Below, in pieces: positions 1 through 7,176 of a stretch of DNA of 64,000 bases. The DNA comes from Hyphomicrobiales bacterium. Lineage in GTDB: Bacteria; Pseudomonadota; Alphaproteobacteria; Rhizobiales; Rhizobiaceae. Below the pieces are notes generated by a model, which saw nothing but the letters and a program-made list of their open reading frames with translations, had not been told where the DNA came from and ran no database searches. Position 1 is the first letter of the stretch. Each line of letters opens with the position of its first letter. The position numbers and the translations under genes are program-made. Where the stretch lies: the NCBI GenBank assembly GCA_900465685.1, contig UEGR01000009.1:65703-129702 (forward strand), read 5' to 3'.

Positions 1-175
1 CAGGAAATTGCTCGTTGCAGCCCGGCATGGTGAAGAATGCAACTGTAGTGATAAGGGCGGTGCCTTTGCGTCTGTATGCCGGGCCAGCAAACAACAGCCA
101 GTTGGCTCTGTCCGCATCGGCGACATAAAAACTTGGTTTGCATCCCGCCTCACCCGCATGTAGGGAAGACGTGCA
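1..175. other. Left-edge stretch with no supported gene
   Basis: No gene can be supported here. A reading frame is open towards the left edge on the minus strand and another on the plus strand, but the minus one has no usable start and neither product is recognised. The last bases (AGGGAAGACGTGC) supply the ribosome-binding site of the following gene. Confidence 0.4.
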
Positions 176-1309
176 ATGCAGAAATCCGCCCCCTCAGGGC
201 TTAAACCAGCCCCAAGCAAGTTCAATTTCAGCAAGACGCCCAAGCCGGTCCAGTGGGGCCTGCTTCTGGTGGTGTCGGTTGTTTTGATTGTTGTCGGGGA
301 GCTGCTGCATCTTCCGGCAGCCTTGCTGCTGGGCGCGATGATCGGCGGCATCCTGATGGCCGCTGGTGAAAGCACATTGCGCGTTCACAGCCAGCTTTCG
401 ACACTTGCGCAGGCCGTGGTCGGCCTGTTGATTGCCCGTGCGATTACGCCTGAGTTCTTCTCCAATATGGGGCGGCATCTGCCGATCATCCTGATCTCGA
501 TGCTCTTCGTGCTGTTTTCCAGCACGCTGATTGGCTATCTGCTGGCGCGGTTCCGCGTCCTGCCAGGCACAACCGCCGTCTGGGGTTCCTCTCCGGGTGC
601 TGCCACCGCAATGACACTGATGGCAGAATCCTTCGGCGCAGACGCGCGGCTCGTCGCGTTCATGCAGTATCTGCGCGTCGTGCTGGTTGCGACCACCGCA
701 TCGCTCGTCGTGCGCCTTGGTGCGGGCGTGGAAATGGCAACGCCAGCTGCAATGGACTGGTTTCCACCGCTCAACCCGTCCAGCCTTGGCGCTACGCTGC
801 TTCTCGTTGTCGCTGGTGCGCTTCTTGGTCAGATCTCGCGCATTCCAACGGGCGCCATGCTGGTGCCGCTGGTGCTGGGCGCGATCCTTCAGGATACCGG
901 CGTCATGACCATCGACCTGCCGCCATGGCTGCTGGCGATCAGTTATACGCTGATTGGCTGGCGCATCGGTCTTGGCTTCTCGCGTGCGATCATCGCGCAT
1001 GCAGCACGGGCCTTTCCCGCCGTGCTGGCCTCGACGCTGATTCTGATCGCCGTCTGCGGCCTGTTCGGCATGGCGCTTGGCCACATGCTCGATCTCGATC
1101 CCCTCACCGCCTATCTGGCGACAAGCCCGGGCGGTGCAGACACAGTTGCCATCATCGCCGCATCGACCAATGTCGACCTGCCCTTCATCATCGCCATGCA
1201 GACGAGCCGTTTTTTCGTGGTGCTCTTTGCGGGACCGGCGATTGCCCGCTTCGTCGCCAAACGTGTGGAAAGAAGCCTGGCAAAACGTCCGGAAAAATCA
1301 GGCAAATAA
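176..1309 (+). CDS. AbrB family transporter-like membrane protein
   Basis: A 377-residue, very hydrophobic inner-membrane protein with about ten predicted membrane segments. It shows the internal duplication typical of the AbrB/AbrB-duplication family: a GSSPGA motif near residue 137 is echoed by TSPGGAD near residue 316, each inside a hydrophobic block. Family members were once labelled ammonia monooxygenase; their substrate is unknown, and the name should not be read as an enzymatic function. The start is preceded by AGGGA. The gene stands alone, convergent with the aminotransferase downstream, and shares a bidirectional terminator with it. Family assignment is good, function unknown. Confidence 0.85.
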   Translation: MQKSAPSGLKPAPSKFNFSKTPKPVQWGLLLVVSVVLIVVGELLHLPAALLLGAMIGGILMAAGESTLRVHSQLSTLAQAVVGLLIARAITPEFFSNMGRHLPIILISMLFVLFSSTLIGYLLARFRVLPGTTAVWGSSPGAATAMTLMAESFGADARLVAFMQYLRVVLVATTASLVVRLGAGVEMATPAAMDWFPPLNPSSLGATLLLVVAGALLGQISRIPTGAMLVPLVLGAILQDTGVMTIDLPPWLLAISYTLIGWRIGLGFSRAIIAHAARAFPAVLASTLILIAVCGLFGMALGHMLDLDPLTAYLATSPGGADTVAIIAASTNVDLPFIIAMQTSRFFVVLFAGPAIARFVAKRVERSLAKRPEKSGK

Positions 1310-1313
1310 AAAA

Positions 1314-1334
1314 CCCGGCTTTCGCCGGGCTTTT
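1314..1334. terminator. Bidirectional intrinsic terminator
   Basis: A six-bp GC stem (CCCGGC/GCCGGG) with loop TTTC, followed by TTTT on the plus strand and by TTTTTTATTT on the minus strand. It lies between the convergent abrB-like and DegT-type genes and can serve both. Confidence 0.85.
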
Positions 1335-1354
1335 CTTCAACTGAACTGACCAGA

Positions 1355-2479
1355 TCAGGCTTTCTTGCCGTGGAAACCACGGATAGCGCCGATGATCTTG
1401 TCCTGATCGGCTTCCGAGAGATACGGATGCATCGGCAGGCTCAGAATACGCGATGGCAGGGCTTCCGAGACCGGCAGGCCGCCCGGCGCAACCGGATAGT
1501 GCTTATATGCCGTCTGCTGGTGCAGCGGCTTCACATAATAGATCACCGACGGCACGCCCTCGGCCTGAAGATGCGCCTTCAGCCCGTCGCGGTTTTCGCT
1601 TTCGATGGAATATTGCGCCCAGGCGGAACGGTTACCGGCAGGCAAGGCCGGACCTTTCACCACATCCTTCAGCGCTTCATTGTAACGCTTGGCGATACGG
1701 TCGCGCGCTTCCATTTCGTCTTCGAGAATTGCAAGCTTTTCCAGAAGAACAGCAGCCTGGATCGTATCGAGGCGCGAGTTGAGACCAATGCGAACATTGT
1801 CATACTGCGTTTCACCCTTGCCGTGGAACAGCACGGAGCGCAGCGTGTTGGCAAGTTCGGCATCATTGGTGAACATTGCACCGCCGTCACCATAGCAGCC
1901 CAGCGGCTTGGCCGGGTAGAAGCTGGTCGCACCGACATGACCGAAAGCACCGCACATGACGTTGTCGCGCTTGCCGCCGATGGACTGTGCGGCGTCTTCG
2001 ATGACGAACAGGCCTTCGCGCTCTGCAATCGCGGTGATGCGGTTATAGTCGGCAGCAAGGCCGAACAGGTCGACGGGAATGATTGCCTTCGGCTGCAGGC
2101 GGCCTTCCTTGCGGATAGCGGCAATGGCAGCTTCAAGCTGTTCGACATTCATATTGTAGCTGGTCGCGTCGACATCGACGAAAACTGGCTCCGCGCCGAC
2201 AAGCGCTACAACTTCCGCGGTCGCGGCGAAGGTGAAGGAGGGAACGAACACTGCATCGCCAGGACCGATGCCGCGTGCCATCAGAGGCATCTGCAGGGCG
2301 TCGGTGCCATTGGCGCAGGCGATCACATGTTCGACGCCCAGATATTCGCCGAGCTTCTTCTCGAACTCTGCCACTTCAGGCCCGAGAATATAGCGGCCTT
2401 CCGCAACAACCTTGGAAATGGCGGCATTGAGACGGTCTTCGATACGCGCGCGCTGCGCTCCAAGATCAATAAACTGCAT
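1355..2479 (-). CDS. DegT/DnrJ/EryC1/StrS-family sugar aminotransferase
   Basis: A 374-residue PLP-dependent aminotransferase of the type that aminates keto-sugar nucleotides. The PLP lysine is in SFYPAKPLG near residue 191, after the EDAAQSIGG segment that contacts PLP. The start was set at the ATG at 2479 because GGAG lies seven bases upstream and the protein then begins MQFIDLGAQRARI, as is usual in the family; a longer in-frame start at 2530 has no such support. It is downstream and in the same direction as a Gfo/Idh/MocA oxidoreductase, the partner that would make its 3-keto substrate in WbpB/WbpE-type pathways. The product sugar cannot be told from sequence alone. Confidence 0.85.
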   Translation of the reverse strand: MQFIDLGAQRARIEDRLNAAISKVVAEGRYILGPEVAEFEKKLGEYLGVEHVIACANGTDALQMPLMARGIGPGDAVFVPSFTFAATAEVVALVGAEPVFVDVDATSYNMNVEQLEAAIAAIRKEGRLQPKAIIPVDLFGLAADYNRITAIAEREGLFVIEDAAQSIGGKRDNVMCGAFGHVGATSFYPAKPLGCYGDGGAMFTNDAELANTLRSVLFHGKGETQYDNVRIGLNSRLDTIQAAVLLEKLAILEDEMEARDRIAKRYNEALKDVVKGPALPAGNRSAWAQYSIESENRDGLKAHLQAEGVPSVIYYVKPLHQQTAYKHYPVAPGGLPVSEALPSRILSLPMHPYLSEADQDKIIGAIRGFHGKKA

Positions 2480-2632
2480 GTTGGCTCCATAGAGTTGGCC
2501 TCGCACGAACCACGTGCGAATCCTTGGCACCTATTTATTCGCTTGCGCCCCGCCCTGCCATGGCCGGGGCGTTCAAAGTTTTGCGAATGCTGTAACACCG
2601 CTTGACGAAACGTAAGCTCCGCCCGCGACATC

Positions 2633-3589
2633 TTATTTGTTATGCTTCACGGATCCTTCGGTCAGAATCCGCAGAACATCGATCGCTTCCTTGCCATCGG
2701 TCCGCGGCGTCTCGCGCGTTTCGATGCAATGCATGAAATGTTGCAACTCGCGGGTAAGCGGCATGCCTTCCTCGACCGGTATATAGATCGGGTCTACGAA
2801 CTTGAAAGCCCACTGATCGTTTTCCCGCCAGACTTCGTGCTTGTAGAGAGCAAGCTTGCGGTCCCACGGTTCGCCGTCATCGAAGACAGCCATGCCCTTG
2901 GTGCCGGTCACGCTGAGGCGACGTTCGCGATATGCATTGAGCCGTGAGGCAAAAAGATGTCCGCGAATGCCGCTCGGAAATTCCATGTGCACATGCGCAA
3001 AATCGTTCAGATGATCGATGATGGCCGTGCCTTCGCCGCGAATGGCGCTTGGCTCTTCGCCGGTGATGGCGAGAATCATCGACAGGTCGTGCGGCGCGAG
3101 ATCCCACAGCGCATCGAACTGCGCATGGAACTTGCCGAGACCGACGCGATGCGAATGAACATAACGGATCTCGCCAAGTTCACCGCTCTTGACCATGTCG
3201 AGAAGCTTCTCGAAAGCCGGATGGAAACGCAGAACGTGCCCAACCATGAAGATGCGACCGTTTTCGCGCGCCGCGGCCACTTCTGCTTCCGCCGATGCGA
3301 CATCGAGCGCAATGGGCTTTTCGACAAGAACGTCCTTGCCGTTCTTCACAGCTTCGGTCGCATATTGCGCGTGGAACTGTGCAGGCAGGGCCAGAACGAT
3401 AGCGTCGACGTCTGGACGGGTGAACAATTCATCGACCGGAACATTGGGAACGCCGAATTCGGAAGCGAATCGTTCGGCATTTGCCGGATTGGCGTCGGAG
3501 ACTGCCTGAAGGGCGCCGAGGCTCTTCAGGGTACGAATGTGGTTGCCGCCCCAATAGCCGCAACCCAAAACCGCAATACGAGGTGCCAT
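2633..3589 (-). CDS. Gfo/Idh/MocA-family oxidoreductase
   Basis: A 318-residue NAD(P)-dependent sugar oxidoreductase. The Rossmann motif GCGYWGGNH is at residues 9-17 and the family EKP motif at 90-92; a DLAPHDLSM segment follows in the catalytic domain. The start at 3589 gives MAPRIAVLGCGYWG with AAAGG nine bases upstream; a GTG at 3613 preceded by AAGGA is an alternative that would add eight residues. It reads towards the DegT-type aminotransferase 153 bp downstream, so the pair probably makes an amino-sugar nucleotide for a surface glycan. This is inference; no acetyltransferase sits beside them. Confidence 0.82.
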   Translation of the reverse strand: MAPRIAVLGCGYWGGNHIRTLKSLGALQAVSDANPANAERFASEFGVPNVPVDELFTRPDVDAIVLALPAQFHAQYATEAVKNGKDVLVEKPIALDVASAEAEVAAARENGRIFMVGHVLRFHPAFEKLLDMVKSGELGEIRYVHSHRVGLGKFHAQFDALWDLAPHDLSMILAITGEEPSAIRGEGTAIIDHLNDFAHVHMEFPSGIRGHLFASRLNAYRERRLSVTGTKGMAVFDDGEPWDRKLALYKHEVWRENDQWAFKFVDPIYIPVEEGMPLTRELQHFMHCIETRETPRTDGKEAIDVLRILTEGSVKHNK

Positions 3590-3668
3590 GAAACTATGCC
3601 TTTGCTTATGCACAGTTCCTTATCGGTGCAAATGATGGAAAACAAGACGAAACCTGTGCGAAGAGTGC

Positions 3669-3697
3669 TTGACAGGTTTTCATTCCCCACATATACC
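3669..3697 (+). promoter_or_regulatory. Sigma-70-type promoter for tRNA-Met
   Basis: TTGACA (3669-3674), a 17-base spacer and TATACC (3692-3697) match a strong housekeeping promoter. It points at the tRNA gene about 75 bases further on, with no other gene between. Confidence 0.7.
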
Positions 3698-3773
3698 GCC
3701 GCCATTCCTTGCAGGAACAATGCTTTGTCCCACCGGAAACGGTGACGATAAAAAGTTCTGCAAAGCGACGCGT

Positions 3774-3850
3774 GGCGGAGTAGCTCAGTAGGTTAGAGCA
3801 GAGGAATCATAATCCTTGTGTCGGGGGTTCGAATCCCTCCTCCGCTACCA
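3774..3850 (+). tRNA. tRNA-Met (CAT anticodon, elongator type)
   Basis: A 77-base cloverleaf with encoded CCA. The acceptor stem GGCGGAG pairs with CTCCGCT, the D-arm is GCTC/GAGC, the anticodon stem GAGGA/TCCTT holds the loop ATCATAA with anticodon CAT, and the T-arm carries GGTTCGAATCC. The acceptor stem starts with a G-U pair, so it is not the initiator form. Ile2-type CAT tRNAs look different, so elongator Met is preferred. Confidence 0.93.
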
Positions 3851-3892
3851 TCGTCTCCTTCCAGCCGATTGAATCGAATATCTGGTCACGCA

Positions 3893-5176
3893 TTACTGCT
3901 GCCGCCATCTGTAAAGCACTTTGCGGACAGATGTGGGGATGAGCGCTTGGTAGAAATTTCTAGCCTGATCTGTGAACCGTCCGACTGCAGCCGTCGATCC
4001 ATTTATAGAAGCAAGCAGATCATTCGTTGCATCAAGCCGGTTTCCAACGGAAACAGAGCTTTCCTGGGCATCCTTTCGAACATCTCTTAAGCCTGCTTCA
4101 ACATCACCAAGGCGTGCCAGAAAAACATCTTGATAATTGTTCTCTTGATGCTGGCCCAGCTCAGTGGCAATCGCATGCCATTTTCTTTTCTCGCTGGTCA
4201 CGACCAGTTCTTCGATCCAATGCGCCGATGCCAGATGGCATTCTGCCGTATTAAGCGGCGCATGGTCTTCAACGGCTTTCTGATAAATCCGCACATAGTC
4301 GTCGATATAAGCATCAAGCCCGGCGACTGATCGCATATAAAGCATCACCCCGTGTGCATCATCCGCATCATATTCGGATATGGCTTGTGTCACATTTTCA
4401 ATCGTCGTCGGCTGGGACAAGAGCCCAACGCCCAAATTCCAATCCCGCCATCGCTCGATATTCGCGGTCGAAAGACGACCTGCAAAGCCCCGGGCGTCAC
4501 AGACGATCACGCTACAACCCACTGCCGCCGCTTCGATTGCCATTCTCGCGGTTGCAAAAACGATGTCGTAATTCACGAGATCTTTTTCGATTTCACCAGA
4601 GATCTTACCAGTCGCGGGGCCCATCTCGTCCAGCGTGACATTCATAATCGCGCAGGCTTCTCGCACCGCCTGCTGATGTTCGCGGTTTTTGGTGAGTAAC
4701 AGACCCCGCACGGGCTTTGTCGGGAGAGGCTGTCGCGGCTTGAAGCGCTTTAAATCCACCGCGTTGTGAATGATGCTCAAGCGATCCGATGGAACGCCGC
4801 GCGATAGACTTTTCGCCCGGCACGCCTCATCAACCGCCACCCATTGACGAATTTGCGGATGAAGCATCGGCGCCTCAACCTCAAAAAAAGAGCTGTGGCA
4901 CGTAAACACGACAGGCACATCGGGAAATCGCGCCATGGCGATCAGCGTCGGCGTCAAATGATGGGCATGAATAACATCAGGCTTCTCAGTGATTTGGTCA
5001 ATACGATCATGGACTTTATGCCCCCTCGCGCGCATTCCTTGCGCCAGACCGCCCAGCGTGGGCGCAAAGACCACCACTTCGTGTCCCGCCTGGCGCAAAC
5101 CGTCTGCTAACAAGGCAGACACAGTTTCCGTGCCCGAATTCGAGAACATGAACAGATTTGTGATGAGAACGCGCAC
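3893..5176 (-). CDS. GT4-like glycosyltransferase with C-terminal extension
   Basis: A 427-residue GT-B fold glycosyltransferase. The N-terminal domain starts MRVLITNLFMFSNSGTE, with the usual glycine loop, and contains HAHHLTPTLIAM near residue 94 and the linker IIHNAVDLKRFKP near 160. A donor-binding helix region, MAIEAAAVGCSVIVCDARG, follows near 212. The last roughly 100 residues are polar and partly helical and are not part of the transferase fold. Donor and acceptor are unknown. The gene ends 42 bases from the 3' end of tRNA-Met, runs towards it, and is divergent from the unknown gene at 5243. Its base composition looks AT-richer than the metabolic genes around it, which suggests acquisition. 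Confidence 0.75.
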   Translation of the reverse strand: MRVLITNLFMFSNSGTETVSALLADGLRQAGHEVVVFAPTLGGLAQGMRARGHKVHDRIDQITEKPDVIHAHHLTPTLIAMARFPDVPVVFTCHSSFFEVEAPMLHPQIRQWVAVDEACRAKSLSRGVPSDRLSIIHNAVDLKRFKPRQPLPTKPVRGLLLTKNREHQQAVREACAIMNVTLDEMGPATGKISGEIEKDLVNYDIVFATARMAIEAAAVGCSVIVCDARGFAGRLSTANIERWRDWNLGVGLLSQPTTIENVTQAISEYDADDAHGVMLYMRSVAGLDAYIDDYVRIYQKAVEDHAPLNTAECHLASAHWIEELVVTSEKRKWHAIATELGQHQENNYQDVFLARLGDVEAGLRDVRKDAQESSVSVGNRLDATNDLLASINGSTAAVGRFTDQARNFYQALIPTSVRKVLYRWRQQ

Positions 5177-5242
5177 TTCAAAAGCCCTTGCAATTTATAG
5201 TTAGTATGCGAAGGATTAGCTTATATATGACGCAGAGGCCAC

Positions 5243-6004
5243 ATGCCCCAACCAACACTGAACATCCTGATTCTGGCACATCCGGGCCACGAACTTAGAA
5301 TTCACCATTGGTTAGAGCTTCACCGGCCGACGGTATATTTATTGACGGATGGATCAGGCGGCAAGCTATCATCCAGAACCCACTATTCCAGAGCTGTTAT
5401 TGAAAACGCAGGCGGGTTGCCCGGTGCTGTCTTCGGCACAATAACGGACAAAGCGTGGTACAGCGCGATACTAGGTGGTCAAAGCGCATTTTTCACAACA
5501 ATGCTCAATGCAATTCTCGATGACATTCCTCTGGACCGGCCTGTACAGATTATTTCTGATGCATTGGATGGCTACAATCCAATGCACGATATGGCCTGGG
5601 CGTTCGGTAAAATGGTTCAGCATCGTCTTGTCGCATCGGCCATTCCGGCGCGTCATCTTTGTTCTGCGGCAACTACAAATGTTGCGGGAAAAACGGAAGT
5701 CGTGCTTCAGCTGAATTCAGCCGCGCGAAGCAGAAAGATCGCCGCAGTCGAAAAATACACGCCTTTGGCAGAAGAAGCGCAGAGAATTTTGGCGTGTGAC
5801 CCGACAGCCTTCGATTGGGAAACACTTATTTCGCAGGATTTTGATTGGCAGAATGACTATTCGCCACATTGGGAAACTGTCGGACAAAGCCGTGTCCAAA
5901 GCGGCCTTTACCCCGAGTGCATCACATATAACGGACATATCCGTCCGATCTGGAAGCAGCTGTTCTCCGAAACTTGTGCTCGCTCATCCGTTACTATGGG
6001 CTAA
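5243..6004 (+). CDS. Unknown protein with PIG-L/LmbE-like N-terminus
   Basis: A 253-residue protein with an AGAGG ribosome site seven bases before the ATG. It opens with NILILAHPGHE, then has LLTDGSGG near residue 34 and SRTHYSRAV, which is the order seen in PIG-L/LmbE deacetylases (AHPDDE, then TDGS, then R). However the two metal-binding aspartates of AHPDD are replaced by G and H, and the usual HPDH motif is not obvious; a PMHDMAW segment lies near 113. It could be a diverged or inactive de-N-acetylase, or an unrelated fold. It has no signal peptide. It is divergent from the glycosyltransferase and overlaps the DUF2865 gene tail to tail by four bases. Confidence 0.6.
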   Translation: MPQPTLNILILAHPGHELRIHHWLELHRPTVYLLTDGSGGKLSSRTHYSRAVIENAGGLPGAVFGTITDKAWYSAILGGQSAFFTTMLNAILDDIPLDRPVQIISDALDGYNPMHDMAWAFGKMVQHRLVASAIPARHLCSAATTNVAGKTEVVLQLNSAARSRKIAAVEKYTPLAEEAQRILACDPTAFDWETLISQDFDWQNDYSPHWETVGQSRVQSGLYPECITYNGHIRPIWKQLFSETCARSSVTMG

Positions 6005-6840
6005 TTCTTCAAACTCTCGTCGAAAATGAAAGCCGGTCCAACAACGCGAACCGTTCGGTCCGTCAGCGGCGCAAAGGCCGCCGTGGCGACCGTATCAACT
6101 GTATCGGCATTGCGCGCGGGGCGATTATCCGGCATCGGCATGACCACATTGCGCATAGCTTTGGCGGATCGATTGCTGGCACGCAGCTCGCTCACCTTGG
6201 CGACATAGCCCGCCCAGTCGCACTTCTGGAAGTTTCCGCTATCATGATAATTGTACGCGGTGGGCAGGTCGGCATAGGACTTGCCGCTGGTAGCGGAAAT
6301 CATATCCGCCGTTTCGCCATTCGGGTCGCTCAGAACATAAAGATCGACATTTTGATTCTGGCAAATGAACCGGCATTGAGCCAGCGTTTCCGGGGTGCTC
6401 TCCGCTTTGTCGAATTGCGAATGCGGTGCCGGGAACAGGTAGCCATCGGAAAGCCGCACGCAATAGGTCAGCGCGCCCTTGCCACCCCAGGACGGCGTCG
6501 ATTTGTCGTCGGCCTTGGCCGTGACATTCGCTGCCTTTGGCCGGTCCACGCGCGCGCTCTGTGTTGCAGACGATGCGTTGGAACAGGCCCGCGACGCGAG
6601 CCCCGCCGAAATCTGCCGCTGCACCTCTGCGATGCGCACCGACAAATCGCGACAGGCATTGAACAGCCCACCGCCGCTATCGCCTTTGCAGCCGCGCGCC
6701 CGCTCCATGCCGCGCAACGCAGTAAGCTGTCTTTGCGCCATAAGCTCGGAAGCACTAGCCGCCTGTGAACAGGCCGCCTCCGCCAGTTGGGGGTAAGCTA
6801 AGAGGCCAAACAAGAAAAGCAGGGCGACAGTTTTTGTCAT
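6001..6840 (-). CDS. DUF2865-type secreted protein
   Basis: A 279-residue exported protein. The first 23 residues are a signal peptide ending AEA, followed by a mature start at Cys24. A Cys-containing helical region covers about residues 24-90, and a conserved DUF2865-like core runs from about 126 (YCVRLSDGYLFPAP) through CRFICQ near 156 and YNYHDSGNFQKCDWAG near 196. Such proteins are common in Rhizobiales and have no assigned function; a periplasmic location is likely. It is the last gene of a minus-strand series after the small HTH gene and the autotransporter. Family call is from pattern recall, so moderately sure. Confidence 0.7.
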   Translation of the reverse strand: MTKTVALLFLFGLLAYPQLAEAACSQAASASELMAQRQLTALRGMERARGCKGDSGGGLFNACRDLSVRIAEVQRQISAGLASRACSNASSATQSARVDRPKAANVTAKADDKSTPSWGGKGALTYCVRLSDGYLFPAPHSQFDKAESTPETLAQCRFICQNQNVDLYVLSDPNGETADMISATSGKSYADLPTAYNYHDSGNFQKCDWAGYVAKVSELRASNRSAKAMRNVVMPMPDNRPARNADTVDTVATAAFAPLTDRTVRVVGPAFIFDESLKN

Positions 6841-6872
6841 GACAACACCCTTTGGTCTTCAACCTTTGAGTT

Positions 6873-7121
6873 CTACCGCGTTGACAAGATGTGCAGCGGT
6901 ACGTCGATCGTGGGGGATGAATGAGTAGCATTCAGCACTTCATCGGGGTCCATGTCCGACAGCAGTGCTGCAAGCGCCAGACGCAGATAGAGGGGGGCGT
7001 CGGGTCGTTCGATTGATTTGAGTGCGATGCGCGATATGCCGAGCGCGTAAGCCAGTTCCTGTTCGGACGTATTCAGAGATGCACAAATCTTCGCAAGTTT
7101 ATCATATGCGCGTCTGCCCAT
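6873..7121 (-). CDS. Small helix-turn-helix protein
   Basis: An 82-residue protein with a good ribosome site (GAGGGA nine bases before ATG). Residues 17-45 (LNTSEQELAYALGISRIALKSI) look like a Cro/C1-type helix-turn-helix, followed by a helical tail. It lacks a recognisable effector domain. It lies 55 bp downstream of the autotransporter on the same strand and 32 bp upstream of the DUF2865 gene, so it may be co-transcribed with either. A transcriptional regulator is likely, its targets unknown. Confidence 0.6.
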   Translation of the reverse strand: MGRRAYDKLAKICASLNTSEQELAYALGISRIALKSIERPDAPLYLRLALAALLSDMDPDEVLNATHSSPTIDVPLHILSTR

Positions 7122-7176
7122 TATCGTGTTCCCTCACCTGAAATGAATATGGCGACGCCGTCAGCCGCCATTAAAA

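Noticed and set aside
1-175. Possible gene fragment reading leftwards off the window edge
   Set aside because: The frame has a plausible amino-acid mix but no start codon or ribosome site, and it is too short to match anything.
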